NCBI GenBank assembly: GCA_016713735.1
Contig: JADJOP010000001.1
Span: forward strand, 372,001 to 436,000
Direction: 5' to 3'
Origin: Bryobacterales bacterium
GTDB lineage: Bacteria; Acidobacteriota; Terriglobia; Bryobacterales; Bryobacteraceae
DNA length: 64,000 nt
A program made the position numbers and the translations under genes. Positions within the stretch are counted from its first letter, which is position 1. Every line of letters starts with the position of its first letter. Shown piece after piece: positions 56,079 to 64,000 of the stretch. The notes beneath the pieces were generated by a model that ran no database searches, was not told the DNA's origin, and saw nothing but the letters and a program-made list of their open reading frames with translations.

Positions 56079-57440
56079 TCAGGCCAGGCCGGAGAGCTGC
56101 CCGAGGACGCCGTTGGAGTCGCCGATGGTGCCGGGGCGGACCTGCATGCGGTCCAACATGCTCATGAAGAGGTTGGTCATGGGCGTTTCCTTGGGGTACA
56201 AGAGGTGGCGGCCGGGCTTGAGCGTTCCGGCGCCGCCGCCGGCGAGAACGAGGGGCAGGTCGTGGTGGAGGTGGCGGTTGCCGTCGCTGATCGAGCTGCC
56301 GTAGAGGATCATGGAGTTGTCGAGCAGCGTGCCGTCGCCGTCCTGGATGGAGTCGAGCTTGGCGAGCCACCAGGCGAACTGCTGGACGTGATACTCGTTG
56401 ATCTTTTTGATTTTGGCGATCCACTCTTCGTTGTTGCGGTGGTGGGTGAGGCCGTGGTGGCCTTCGCTGACGCCGATTTCGCGGTAGGGGCGGTTGGAGC
56501 CCTCGCGGGCCATCATGAAGGTCATGACGCGGGTGAGGTCGGCCTGGAAGGCGATGGTCATGAGGTCGAACATGAGGCGCGAGTGTTCGGCGTAGTCGTC
56601 GGGGATGCCTTCGGGCTTTTCGAACTGGGGCAGGGGGCCGGCGTTCTTGGCGGCGCGTTCGGCGTTTTCGATGCGGAGTTCGATCTCGCGGACGCTGGAG
56701 AGATACTCGTCGAGCTTGCGGTTGTCGGTGGGGCCGAGTTTCGCTTGCAGGCTGCGGGTGTCTTCCATCACATAGTCGAGGATGGAGCGGTTGAGCTGTT
56801 CGCGGCGGGCGCGGGCGGCGGGTGACTCGGAGGGGTCGGCATTGCCGAACATGCGTTCGAAGACGAGGCGGGGGTTGATCTCGGGCGGGTTGGGCGTCGT
56901 CGTGTTGCGCCAGGAGATGTTGTTCGAATAGGCGCAGGAGTAGCCGGAGTCGCAGTTGCCGGCCTGGCGGCCGCCTTCGCAACCGAGTTCGAGGGAAGCG
57001 AAGCGGGTGTCCTTGCCGATGGCGTTGGCGGCGATCTGGTCAGCCGAGATGCCGAGGCTGATGTCGGCGCCGGCGGTCTTGCGGGGGTGGACGCCGGTGA
57101 GGAAGGTGGAGGCGGCGCGGGCATGGTCGCCGGGGCCATCGCCCAGGGCGCGGCCGGTATTGTGGGTGAGGCCGGAGAGGACGAGAAGCTTCTGGCGCAC
57201 CGGTTCAAGCGGGCTCATGATGCGGGGCATCTCGAAGGCCGTGCCGGTAACCGACGGCGTCCACTCCTGCATGATGATGCCGTTGGGGACGTAGACGAAG
57301 GCCAGGCGGCGCGGCGTTTTGGCGGCCAGGGTGGCGGGCGCGGAGAAGGCCGGGACCATCGAGTCGAGGACGGGCAGGGCGAGCGCCGTGCCGAATCCGC
57401 GCAACAACGTGCGCCGCGAAAGATGTTTACGGGTTACCAT
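56079..57440 (-). CDS. DUF1552 family exported protein
   Basis: About 453 residues from MVTRKHLSRRTLLRGFGTAL, a twin-arginine-type leader. DUF1552 features: RRLAFVYVPNGIIMQEWTPS, GDHARAASTFLTGVHPRKTA, LELGCEGGRQAGNCDSGYSC, AYSNNISWRNTTTPNPPEIN and the end DSMILYGSSISDGNRHLHHD split by a loop. Always found with the DUF1592-type protein, as here. Activity unknown; related to the DUF1501 and sulfatase-like fold. Start overlaps the upstream gene's stop by 14 bases. Confidence 0.92.
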   Translation of the reverse strand: MVTRKHLSRRTLLRGFGTALALPVLDSMVPAFSAPATLAAKTPRRLAFVYVPNGIIMQEWTPSVTGTAFEMPRIMSPLEPVRQKLLVLSGLTHNTGRALGDGPGDHARAASTFLTGVHPRKTAGADISLGISADQIAANAIGKDTRFASLELGCEGGRQAGNCDSGYSCAYSNNISWRNTTTPNPPEINPRLVFERMFGNADPSESPAARARREQLNRSILDYVMEDTRSLQAKLGPTDNRKLDEYLSSVREIELRIENAERAAKNAGPLPQFEKPEGIPDDYAEHSRLMFDLMTIAFQADLTRVMTFMMAREGSNRPYREIGVSEGHHGLTHHRNNEEWIAKIKKINEYHVQQFAWWLAKLDSIQDGDGTLLDNSMILYGSSISDGNRHLHHDLPLVLAGGGAGTLKPGRHLLYPKETPMTNLFMSMLDRMQVRPGTIGDSNGVLGQLSGLA

Positions 57441-59700
57441 GCTTCCTACCCCCATCCCCACGCCTCATTTGGAAGGCGGGGCTTTCGACGATTTCCTTCA
57501 TCATACTGCCCATCCGGTATTCGTTCAATGCCACGGTCTTGGCGATGCGGCGGAGTTCGGGCTTGTCATAGTGTTCCATGCCGCGGCCGAGGGCGTAGGT
57601 CATGAGCTTTTCGGTGAGGGCGAGGGTGAAGGTGTCCTTCTCACCGAGGAGGATTTGTTTGAGGCCGGCGGGTGAGCTGAAGGTGCGGTTGCCGGGGAGT
57701 TCGCCGGCGGAGTCGATGGCGAAGGTGGAGTCGGTGTCGCGCCAGGCGCCGACGGCGTTGTAGTTCTCGAGGCCGAAGCCGAGGTTGTCCATGCGTTCGT
57801 GGCAGACGGCGCAGGCGGGGTCGGTGCGGTGGCGCTTCATCTGTTCGCGGAGGCTCATGTTCTTGCCGATTTCGGCTTCGTTGAGCAACTGCACGTTGGG
57901 GGGCGGCGGGGGCGGCGGCGAAGCAAGGAAGTTTTCGAGCACCCAGAGGCCGCGTTGGACGGGCGAGGTGCGCGTGGGGTAGGAGGTGACGGCGAGGATG
58001 GAGGCCTGCGTGAGGACGCCGGAGCGCTGGACGCCATCGAGCTCGAGCCGCTGGAACTCCTTGCCCTTGATGCCGGGGATGCCGTAGTGGCGGGCGAGGC
58101 GCTCGTTGAGGTAGGTGAACTTGCCGTCGATGAAGTCGGTGACGGGGCGGTTGTCGCGGACCACTTCGTTGAAGAAGAGGATGGTCTCGCGGTACATGGC
58201 TTCGCGGAGGGCGCGGTCGAAGGTGGGGAAGGTTTTGGGGTCGGGGCGGAGGGCTTCGACGTTGCGGACTTCGAGCCACTGGCCGGCGAAGTTTTCGGCG
58301 AAGGCCTGGGCGCGTGGGTCGGCGGTCATGCGCTTGAGCTGGGCTTCGAGGACGCCGGGGTTGCGGAGTTCGTTGCGCTCGGCGAGGGAGAGCAACTCGT
58401 CGTCGGGCATGGAGGTCCAGAGGAAGTAGCTGAGGCGGGAGGCGAGTTCGAGATCGGAGACGCGGACGGCGACGGTGGGGTCGGTGGGATTGGGGTGCTG
58501 CTCGATGCGATAGAGGAAATTCGGCGAGACGAGGGTGGCTTTGAGGGCTAGGGCGACGGCGTGGTTGAAATCGTCGCCGGCTTCGCGGGCGCGGGTGTAG
58601 AAGCCGACCAGGCGTGCGGTTTCGGAGGCGGCGACGGGGCGGCGCCAGGCGCGGCGGGCGAAGGCGGAGAGGATGCGATTGGCGCAGGCGGGGTTGTCAT
58701 CGGTGCAGAGGAAGACCTTGCGGTATTGCTCGCTCGGTTCGGGCGGCAGGGCGTTGTAGGGGCCGCGAATTTCGATGTTGTCGAAGAAGAACTCGGAGTT
58801 GCCGCTGACGCCATCGGGGGCGAGGAAGCCGGCGGCGACTTCGCGCAGGCCGCCGCGGATGTGGGCCTTGACGTCGAAGTGGCGGGTGGCGATGCCGGCG
58901 GGAAGCGGGAAGCGCTCAATGACGGCGCCATCGACGAGGAGGGCGAGGGTGTAAGGGTTCTTGGTTTGGCCTTCGCGGAGTTTGACGTTGATGCGGATCT
59001 GGTAGTCGGCTTCGGCGGGGAAGGTGTGGCGGGCGGCGAAGGCTTCGTCGAGCAGGGCGACGGAGGGCTTTTCGGGCTTGCCGGATTTCTCGGGCTCGTA
59101 GCGGTCCATGGTGGGGCGCTTGGGGGCTTCGCGGGGGAGGAGGGCGCGGACGACGCGGTCGGCGGTGGCGAGGTAGCGCTCCATGAGGACGGGCGAGAGG
59201 GTGAGGACGTCGGCGTTGTTGTCGAAGCCGTAGCCGGAGTCGTCGATGGGGAACTCGTCGGCGGGGCGGAGGTCGAGGCCGATCAGATCGCGAATCGTGT
59301 TGTTGTATTCGGCGCGGTTGAGGCGGCGGGCGGTGACGCGGCCGGGGTCGACCTTGCGGGCCTTGTCTTGCGCGGCGAGGCGGGATTCAAACCAGGCGAG
59401 GGCGGCGGCGCGGGCTTCGGGCTTGGGCTGCGGCAAGGGCTTGGGGGGCATTTCGCCGGAGCTCACCTTGCGGATGACCTTTTCCCAGAGCTCGTGTTCG
59501 GCCATCGCTTTCGTTTCGTCGAGATAAGGCTCGAGATTGAGCTCGGCCTGCTTGAGCTTGGCGCTGTGGCAGGTGGCGCAGTAGGTTTTGAGGAAAGGGC
59601 GGACGTTGCCGGCGTAGGTTGGCTGCTGTGCGGAGACGGGCTGCTGCGCGGCGGCAGGCAGCGAGCAGGCGAGGAGCGAGATGGAGAGCGCAAATCTCAC
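57427..59700 (-). CDS. DUF1587/1592/1588/1585 multidomain protein with cytochrome-c-like N-terminus
   Basis: A 757-residue exported protein (signal MRFALSISLLACSLPAAAQQ). An N-terminal heme motif CATCH after FLKTYC marks a PSD1/cytochrome-c-like domain. Then DUF1587 (RRLNRAEYNNTIRDLIGLDL), DUF1595 (CANRILSAFARRAWRRPV), DUF1592 (LASRLSYFLWTSMPDDELL), DUF1588 (RSGVLTQASILAVTSYPTRT with CAVCHERMDNLGFGLENYN, second CxxCH) and DUF1585 at the end. Typical companion of DUF1552 in Planctomycetes and Acidobacteriota. Probably a periplasmic redox or hydrolytic protein; no activity known. GTG start, TAGAAT 10 bases upstream. Confidence 0.92.
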   Translation of the reverse strand: MRFALSISLLACSLPAAAQQPVSAQQPTYAGNVRPFLKTYCATCHSAKLKQAELNLEPYLDETKAMAEHELWEKVIRKVSSGEMPPKPLPQPKPEARAAALAWFESRLAAQDKARKVDPGRVTARRLNRAEYNNTIRDLIGLDLRPADEFPIDDSGYGFDNNADVLTLSPVLMERYLATADRVVRALLPREAPKRPTMDRYEPEKSGKPEKPSVALLDEAFAARHTFPAEADYQIRINVKLREGQTKNPYTLALLVDGAVIERFPLPAGIATRHFDVKAHIRGGLREVAAGFLAPDGVSGNSEFFFDNIEIRGPYNALPPEPSEQYRKVFLCTDDNPACANRILSAFARRAWRRPVAASETARLVGFYTRAREAGDDFNHAVALALKATLVSPNFLYRIEQHPNPTDPTVAVRVSDLELASRLSYFLWTSMPDDELLSLAERNELRNPGVLEAQLKRMTADPRAQAFAENFAGQWLEVRNVEALRPDPKTFPTFDRALREAMYRETILFFNEVVRDNRPVTDFIDGKFTYLNERLARHYGIPGIKGKEFQRLELDGVQRSGVLTQASILAVTSYPTRTSPVQRGLWVLENFLASPPPPPPPNVQLLNEAEIGKNMSLREQMKRHRTDPACAVCHERMDNLGFGLENYNAVGAWRDTDSTFAIDSAGELPGNRTFSSPAGLKQILLGEKDTFTLALTEKLMTYALGRGMEHYDKPELRRIAKTVALNEYRMGSMMKEIVESPAFQMRRGDGGRKHGNP

Positions 59701-59709
59701 GGTGCCTTG

Positions 59710-59716
59710 TATTCTA
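59710..59716. promoter_or_regulatory. Overlapping divergent -10 boxes
   Basis: TATTCT (59710-59715) on the plus strand is 8 bases before the ATG at 59724; TAGAAT on the minus strand (59711-59716) is 10 bases before the GTG at 59700. The two boxes share five bases in a 23-base gap. RNA polymerase cannot hold both at once, so the two genes may compete for transcription. Confidence 0.5.
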
Positions 59717-59723
59717 CATTTGA

Positions 59724-60803
<1,080 letters not shown>

Positions 60804-60819
60804 GATACACAGGGTTCTC

Positions 60820-61836
60820 ATGGACAAACTTCGGGTTGGGATTGTCGGGTGCGGGTTCTTCGCGCAGTTTCACATTGATGGCTGGCGGCGGATGGAGGGC
60901 GTGGAGTTGGTGGCGGCGGCGGACCCTGATCTGGCGCGGGCCGGGGCGGCGGCGCCGAGTGCCTACGCGACGATGAGCGAGATGCTAGATGCGGAGAAGC
61001 TGGATCTCGTCGACATTGCGACGCGGCCGGAAACGCACCTGGCATTGGTGAAAGAGGCGCTGGCGCGGCGTGTGCCGGCGATTTGCCAGAAGCCGATGGC
61101 GCCGACGTGGGCGGAGTCACTGGAGATGGCGGCGGAGGCCGAGCGCAGCGGTGTGCCGTTCATGATTCATGAGAACTGGCGGTGGCATCCGTGGTATCGC
61201 GAGGCGCACCGGCTGATTCAGGCGGGGGCGATTGGGCGGCCGGTCACCTATTGCTTTCGCGCCCGGAAGCGCGACGGCTTGGGGGAGACGCCGTACACCG
61301 ATCAGCCGTATTTCCGGCAGATGCCGCGGCTGCTGATCTATGAGACGCTGATCCACCCGATTGACACGGCGCGGCTGTTGTTTGGCGACGTGAGCCATGT
61401 CTATGCCGATACGCGGCGGTTGAATGAGCGGATTGTGGGAGAGGATTTGGCGTATCTGCTGCTGTCGCATGAGAGTGGTTTGCTCGGTTCGATTGACGGC
61501 AACCGGTATACGGAGGGCGGCTACTATGAGCCGCGGGCGGGCTCGCCGCCGCTAGGGGAAGCGACGTTCGAGGGCGAGGAGGCGCTGCTGACGTTGACCA
61601 CCGATGGCCACCTATTGCGCAACGGCGTGAGTGTTTGGCAGAACACGGTGCACACGGGCTACCGGGGGGATTGCGTGCTGGCGACGCAGCGGCATTTTGT
61701 GGATCATCTGCGCAACGGGACGCCGCTGGAGACGGGTGCGGCGGAGTATGTGAAGAGCGTGGGGATTGTGGAAGCGGCGTATGAGAGCGCGCGGCGCGGG
61801 GCGCGGGTGGCGATTGCAGAAATGTTCCGCACGTGA
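60820..61836 (+). CDS. Gfo/Idh/MocA-type oxidoreductase
   Basis: A 338-residue protein: Rossmann start LRVGIVGCGFFAQFHIDG, then DIATRPETHLALVKEALARR, PAICQKPMAPT (EKP-type motif with Gln before Lys), MIHENWRWHPWYREAHRLIQ and the C-terminal sheet. Substrate unknown; likely a sugar or inositol derivative. Co-oriented with the glycoside-hydrolase-like gene. Confidence 0.92.
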   Translation: MDKLRVGIVGCGFFAQFHIDGWRRMEGVELVAAADPDLARAGAAAPSAYATMSEMLDAEKLDLVDIATRPETHLALVKEALARRVPAICQKPMAPTWAESLEMAAEAERSGVPFMIHENWRWHPWYREAHRLIQAGAIGRPVTYCFRARKRDGLGETPYTDQPYFRQMPRLLIYETLIHPIDTARLLFGDVSHVYADTRRLNERIVGEDLAYLLLSHESGLLGSIDGNRYTEGGYYEPRAGSPPLGEATFEGEEALLTLTTDGHLLRNGVSVWQNTVHTGYRGDCVLATQRHFVDHLRNGTPLETGAAEYVKSVGIVEAAYESARRGARVAIAEMFRT

Positions 61837-61869
61837 AGGGTGCGCGGAGCGGGCTATCCTAATAGGATT

Positions 61870-63450
61870 ATGCGGCTAGGCGTGGATTTTGGAACCACGC
61901 GAATTGTCGTTGCGGTTGTGGATCGTGGCAACTATCCCGTCGTGACGTTCGATTCGCCGGAGGGAGAGCCCTGGGATGGGTTCCCTGCTCTCGTCGCGGC
62001 TCGTGGCGGCGAGGCACTCTATGGATTTGATGCGTGGCGGGCGCAGGAAGAGCCCGGCACGACGGTGGTGCGTTCGATCAAGCGGTTTCTGATGGACGCC
62101 GGGCCAGAGACGCAGGTGAGCGTGGGCGAGGCGCAGTTCCGCATGTTGGACTTGCTGTGCGGGCTGACGGCGGCGCTGCGCAAGGCGTTGAGCGAGGCGA
62201 GCAGCCTGTCGATCAAACCGGAAGAGAGGCTGGAGATCATGCTGGGCGTGCCGGCGAACGCCAACGGCAACCAGCGCTTTCTCACGGTGGAGGCGTTCCG
62301 GCAATCGGGCTTTGAGGTGATCGGGCTGTTGAACGAACCCTCGGCGGCGAGCATTGAGTATGGCCACGCGAGCCGGGCCAAGGCCACGGCGACGCGCGAT
62401 TCGATGATTGTCTACGACCTGGGCGGCGGGACGTTTGACGCCTCGCTGGTGGAGATGGACGCGCAGCGGCACGAGGTGCTGGCGAGCGAGGGGATTCCGA
62501 CGCTGGGCGGCGACGATTTCGATGAGATCCTGGCGGAGCTGGCGCTGGAGGCGGCGGGCTTAGACGGCGAGGCGCGGGAGAACCTGACGCAGGCCGAGGT
62601 GTTCCATTTGCACGAGGAGTGCCGGCAGAAGAAAGAAGCGCTGCATCCGAACACGAAGCGGGTGACGATTGATCTGGATTGCGTGCGCGAGGGCTGGCCA
62701 AGCGTGCAGGTGCCGGTGGCGGATTTTTATGACCGCTGCCAGGCGATGATCGATGAGACGGTGCATGCGGTGGAGGATTTGCTAAGAGGGCGGGAGTCGA
62801 GCGTTGAAGGCGTGTATGTGACGGGCGGCTCGAGCGAGTTGCCGATGGTGGCGCGGGCGCTGAAGGAAAAGTTTGGGCGGAGGGTGAAGCGGACGGCGTA
62901 TCCGCGCTCGGCGACGGCGATTGGGCTGGCGATTCAGGCCGACACGCAGGCGGGCTATCAGTTGCGGGAGAAGTTCACGCGGAACTTCGGTGTGTGGCGC
63001 GAGGCCGAGGGCGGGCGGACGATGGTGTTCGATCCGCTGTTCCTGAAGGGCACGCCGCTGCCGGCGGCGGGGGAAGCGGCGCTGCAGGTGACGCGCACCT
63101 ACTATCCGGCGCACAACGTGGGGCATTTCCGCTACCTGGAATGCAGCCACACGAGCGAGGACGGGCGGCCTTCGGGCGAGGTGATGGTGTGGGACCAGAT
63201 TCTGTTTCCCTTTGACGAGTCGCTGCGCGAGGTGGCCGATTTGAGCGGCACGGGTGTGATGCGGCTGGATTGGGCGCCGCCGCGGGAGATCCGCGAAGAG
63301 TATTCCTGCGATGCGAGCGGGACCGTTTCGGTGAAGATCTCCAACATCACGGCGGATTACAGCCGCGACTTCCGGCTGGGGCGCTGGGCGGTGCAGCAAG
63401 CGCCGCTGGTGCCGGGACGGAAGCGGCGCGCGACGAAGGCCGCGCGGTAA
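61870..63450 (+). CDS. Hsp70/DnaK-like ATPase without standard lid
   Basis: A 526-residue protein. Hsp70 ATPase motifs: MRLGVDFGTTRIVVAVVD (phosphate 1), LNEPSAASIEYG, IVYDLGGGTFDASLVEMD (phosphate 2) and VYVTGGSSELPMVARALKEK (adenosine). The C-terminal 150 residues are a divergent beta region (AALQVTRTYYPAHNVG) rather than a normal substrate domain plus helical lid. Single gene without dnaJ or grpE nearby. Probably a specialised chaperone or regulatory ATPase. TATCCT is 9 bases before this ATG; the extension to 61840 is not family-like. Confidence 0.88.
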   Translation: MRLGVDFGTTRIVVAVVDRGNYPVVTFDSPEGEPWDGFPALVAARGGEALYGFDAWRAQEEPGTTVVRSIKRFLMDAGPETQVSVGEAQFRMLDLLCGLTAALRKALSEASSLSIKPEERLEIMLGVPANANGNQRFLTVEAFRQSGFEVIGLLNEPSAASIEYGHASRAKATATRDSMIVYDLGGGTFDASLVEMDAQRHEVLASEGIPTLGGDDFDEILAELALEAAGLDGEARENLTQAEVFHLHEECRQKKEALHPNTKRVTIDLDCVREGWPSVQVPVADFYDRCQAMIDETVHAVEDLLRGRESSVEGVYVTGGSSELPMVARALKEKFGRRVKRTAYPRSATAIGLAIQADTQAGYQLREKFTRNFGVWREAEGGRTMVFDPLFLKGTPLPAAGEAALQVTRTYYPAHNVGHFRYLECSHTSEDGRPSGEVMVWDQILFPFDESLREVADLSGTGVMRLDWAPPREIREEYSCDASGTVSVKISNITADYSRDFRLGRWAVQQAPLVPGRKRRATKAAR

Positions 63451-63462
63451 GACTGACTTTTC

Positions 63463-64000
63463 ATGACTGAACTATTGAAACCATCGTTGAACTGGCTGCT
63501 GGTGTTTGTACCGGTGGCGGCGTGGCTGAAATACGCGCAACCGGACTCGCACACGGCAATTTTCGCGTGCGCCTGTTTGGCTATCTTGCCGCTGGCGGGC
63601 TGGCTGGGGCGGGCCACCGAGCACATCGCGACGCATACGGGCGAGGGCGTGGGCGGATTGTTGAACGCCACGTTTGGGAACGCGGCGGAGTTGATCATTG
63701 CGCTGATCGCGTTGAAGAAGGGTTTGTTCGATGTGGTGAAGGCGTCGCTGACGGGATCGATCATCGGCAATGTGCTGCTGGTGATGGGGCTGTCGATGCT
63801 GGCGGGGGGCTGAAGTATCCGACGCAGAACTTCAATGCGGGCGGAGCGCGGTCGCAGGCGACGATGCTGATTCTGGCGGTGATTGCGCTGGTTGTGCCGG
63901 CGGGATTTCACTATATGGGCGGGGCGGAGGCGGTGAAGAGCGAGGCGGGGTTGAGCCTGGAGATCGCCATCGTGCTGCTGGTCTGCTATGCGCTGAGCCT
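63463..64000 (+). CDS. Ca2+/H+ antiporter (CaCA/CAX family), 5' part, one frameshift
   Basis: The start MTELLKPSLNWLLVFVPVAA is followed by ATEHIATHTGEGVGGLLNAT and FGNAAELIIALIALKKG, the CAX alpha-1 repeat with the GNAAE motif, then TGSIIGNVLLVMGLS. The first frame stops at 63813, but adding one G to the GGGGGG at 63805-63810 gives MLAGGLKYPTQNFNA and an open membrane-protein frame to the window end (MLILAVIALVVPAGFHYMGG). The gene continues past 64000. Exchanges Ca2+ or other cations for protons across the inner membrane. Confidence 0.85.

Overview
The window is high-GC bacterial chromosome. Its gene content points to an Acidobacteriota soil bacterium of the Bryobacterales/Solibacter type. 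The signs are an Oar-like TonB receptor with a carboxypeptidase-regulatory N-terminus, paired DUF1501/DUF1800 and DUF1552/DUF1592 secreted proteins, two PEP-CTERM proteins, many Tat-type or Sec-exported hydrolases, and small toxin-antitoxin families common in that group. This placement is inference; there is no rRNA here. The + strand is G-rich almost everywhere, whichever strand carries the gene, so + genes end codons in G and - genes end them in C.

Layout. 1-3.7 kb: end of a PHP-like metallohydrolase, then a quinol-type nitric oxide reductase behind a TGAC-N4-GTCA operator. 3.9-5.9 kb: compositionally different patch with an orphan HicB, an antitoxin relic, and a PD-(D/E)XK-like gene coupled to a PIN gene. 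6-9.4 kb: minus-strand cluster sugar isomerase-murQ-murA-rhodanese. 9.5-13.6 kb: sulfatase, typA, exported beta-carbonic anhydrase. 13.6-18.8 kb: DUF4832 protein, aldose epimerase, ruvB, ruvA, rsmE. 18.8-21.7 kb: DUF4331-TPR-DUF4198 operon. 22-22.5 kb: RelE-type toxin and antitoxin. 22.9-28.7 kb: PEP-CTERM protein, gluconate-dehydrogenase-subunit-3-like protein, APC permease, folC, plsC, amidohydrolase. 28.6-31.6 kb: DUF1501/DUF1800. 31.8-36.1 kb: MacB-like ABC exporter (ATPase, permease, membrane fusion protein). 36.1-43.4 kb: ParD, glycosyltransferase, Gfo/Idh oxidoreductase, PEP-CTERM protein, serC, carboxypeptidase-regulatory-domain protein, broken five-bladed-propeller glycosidase-like gene. 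43.5-47.5 kb: a decayed island in tRNA-Arg(TCT), bounded by a 49-bp repeat of the tRNA 3' part, carrying an Rhs toxin tip with its immunity candidate, a truncated transposase with stacked copies of its end, and a VapBC pair. 47.6-55.9 kb: TonB-dependent receptor, sialidase, GH172-type (DUF2961) enzyme, unknown secreted protein, DUF4287/DUF5655 protein, TonB-family protein. 56-59.7 kb: DUF1552/DUF1592 pair. 59.7-64 kb: glycoside-hydrolase-like protein, Gfo/Idh oxidoreductase, Hsp70-like ATPase, start of a Ca2+/H+ antiporter.

About a dozen otherwise intact genes are broken by single-base changes, almost all in G runs of the + strand and in both directions. This looks more like homopolymer error in the consensus than true decay, so I annotate those genes as single units with a stated frameshift. 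The most interesting material is the tRNA-Arg island with the Rhs toxin/immunity tip, the nuclease-PIN two-gene cassette, the NO-reductase operator, and a recurring promoter layout (TAnnnT 6-12 nt before the start codon) that suggests leaderless transcription is common.
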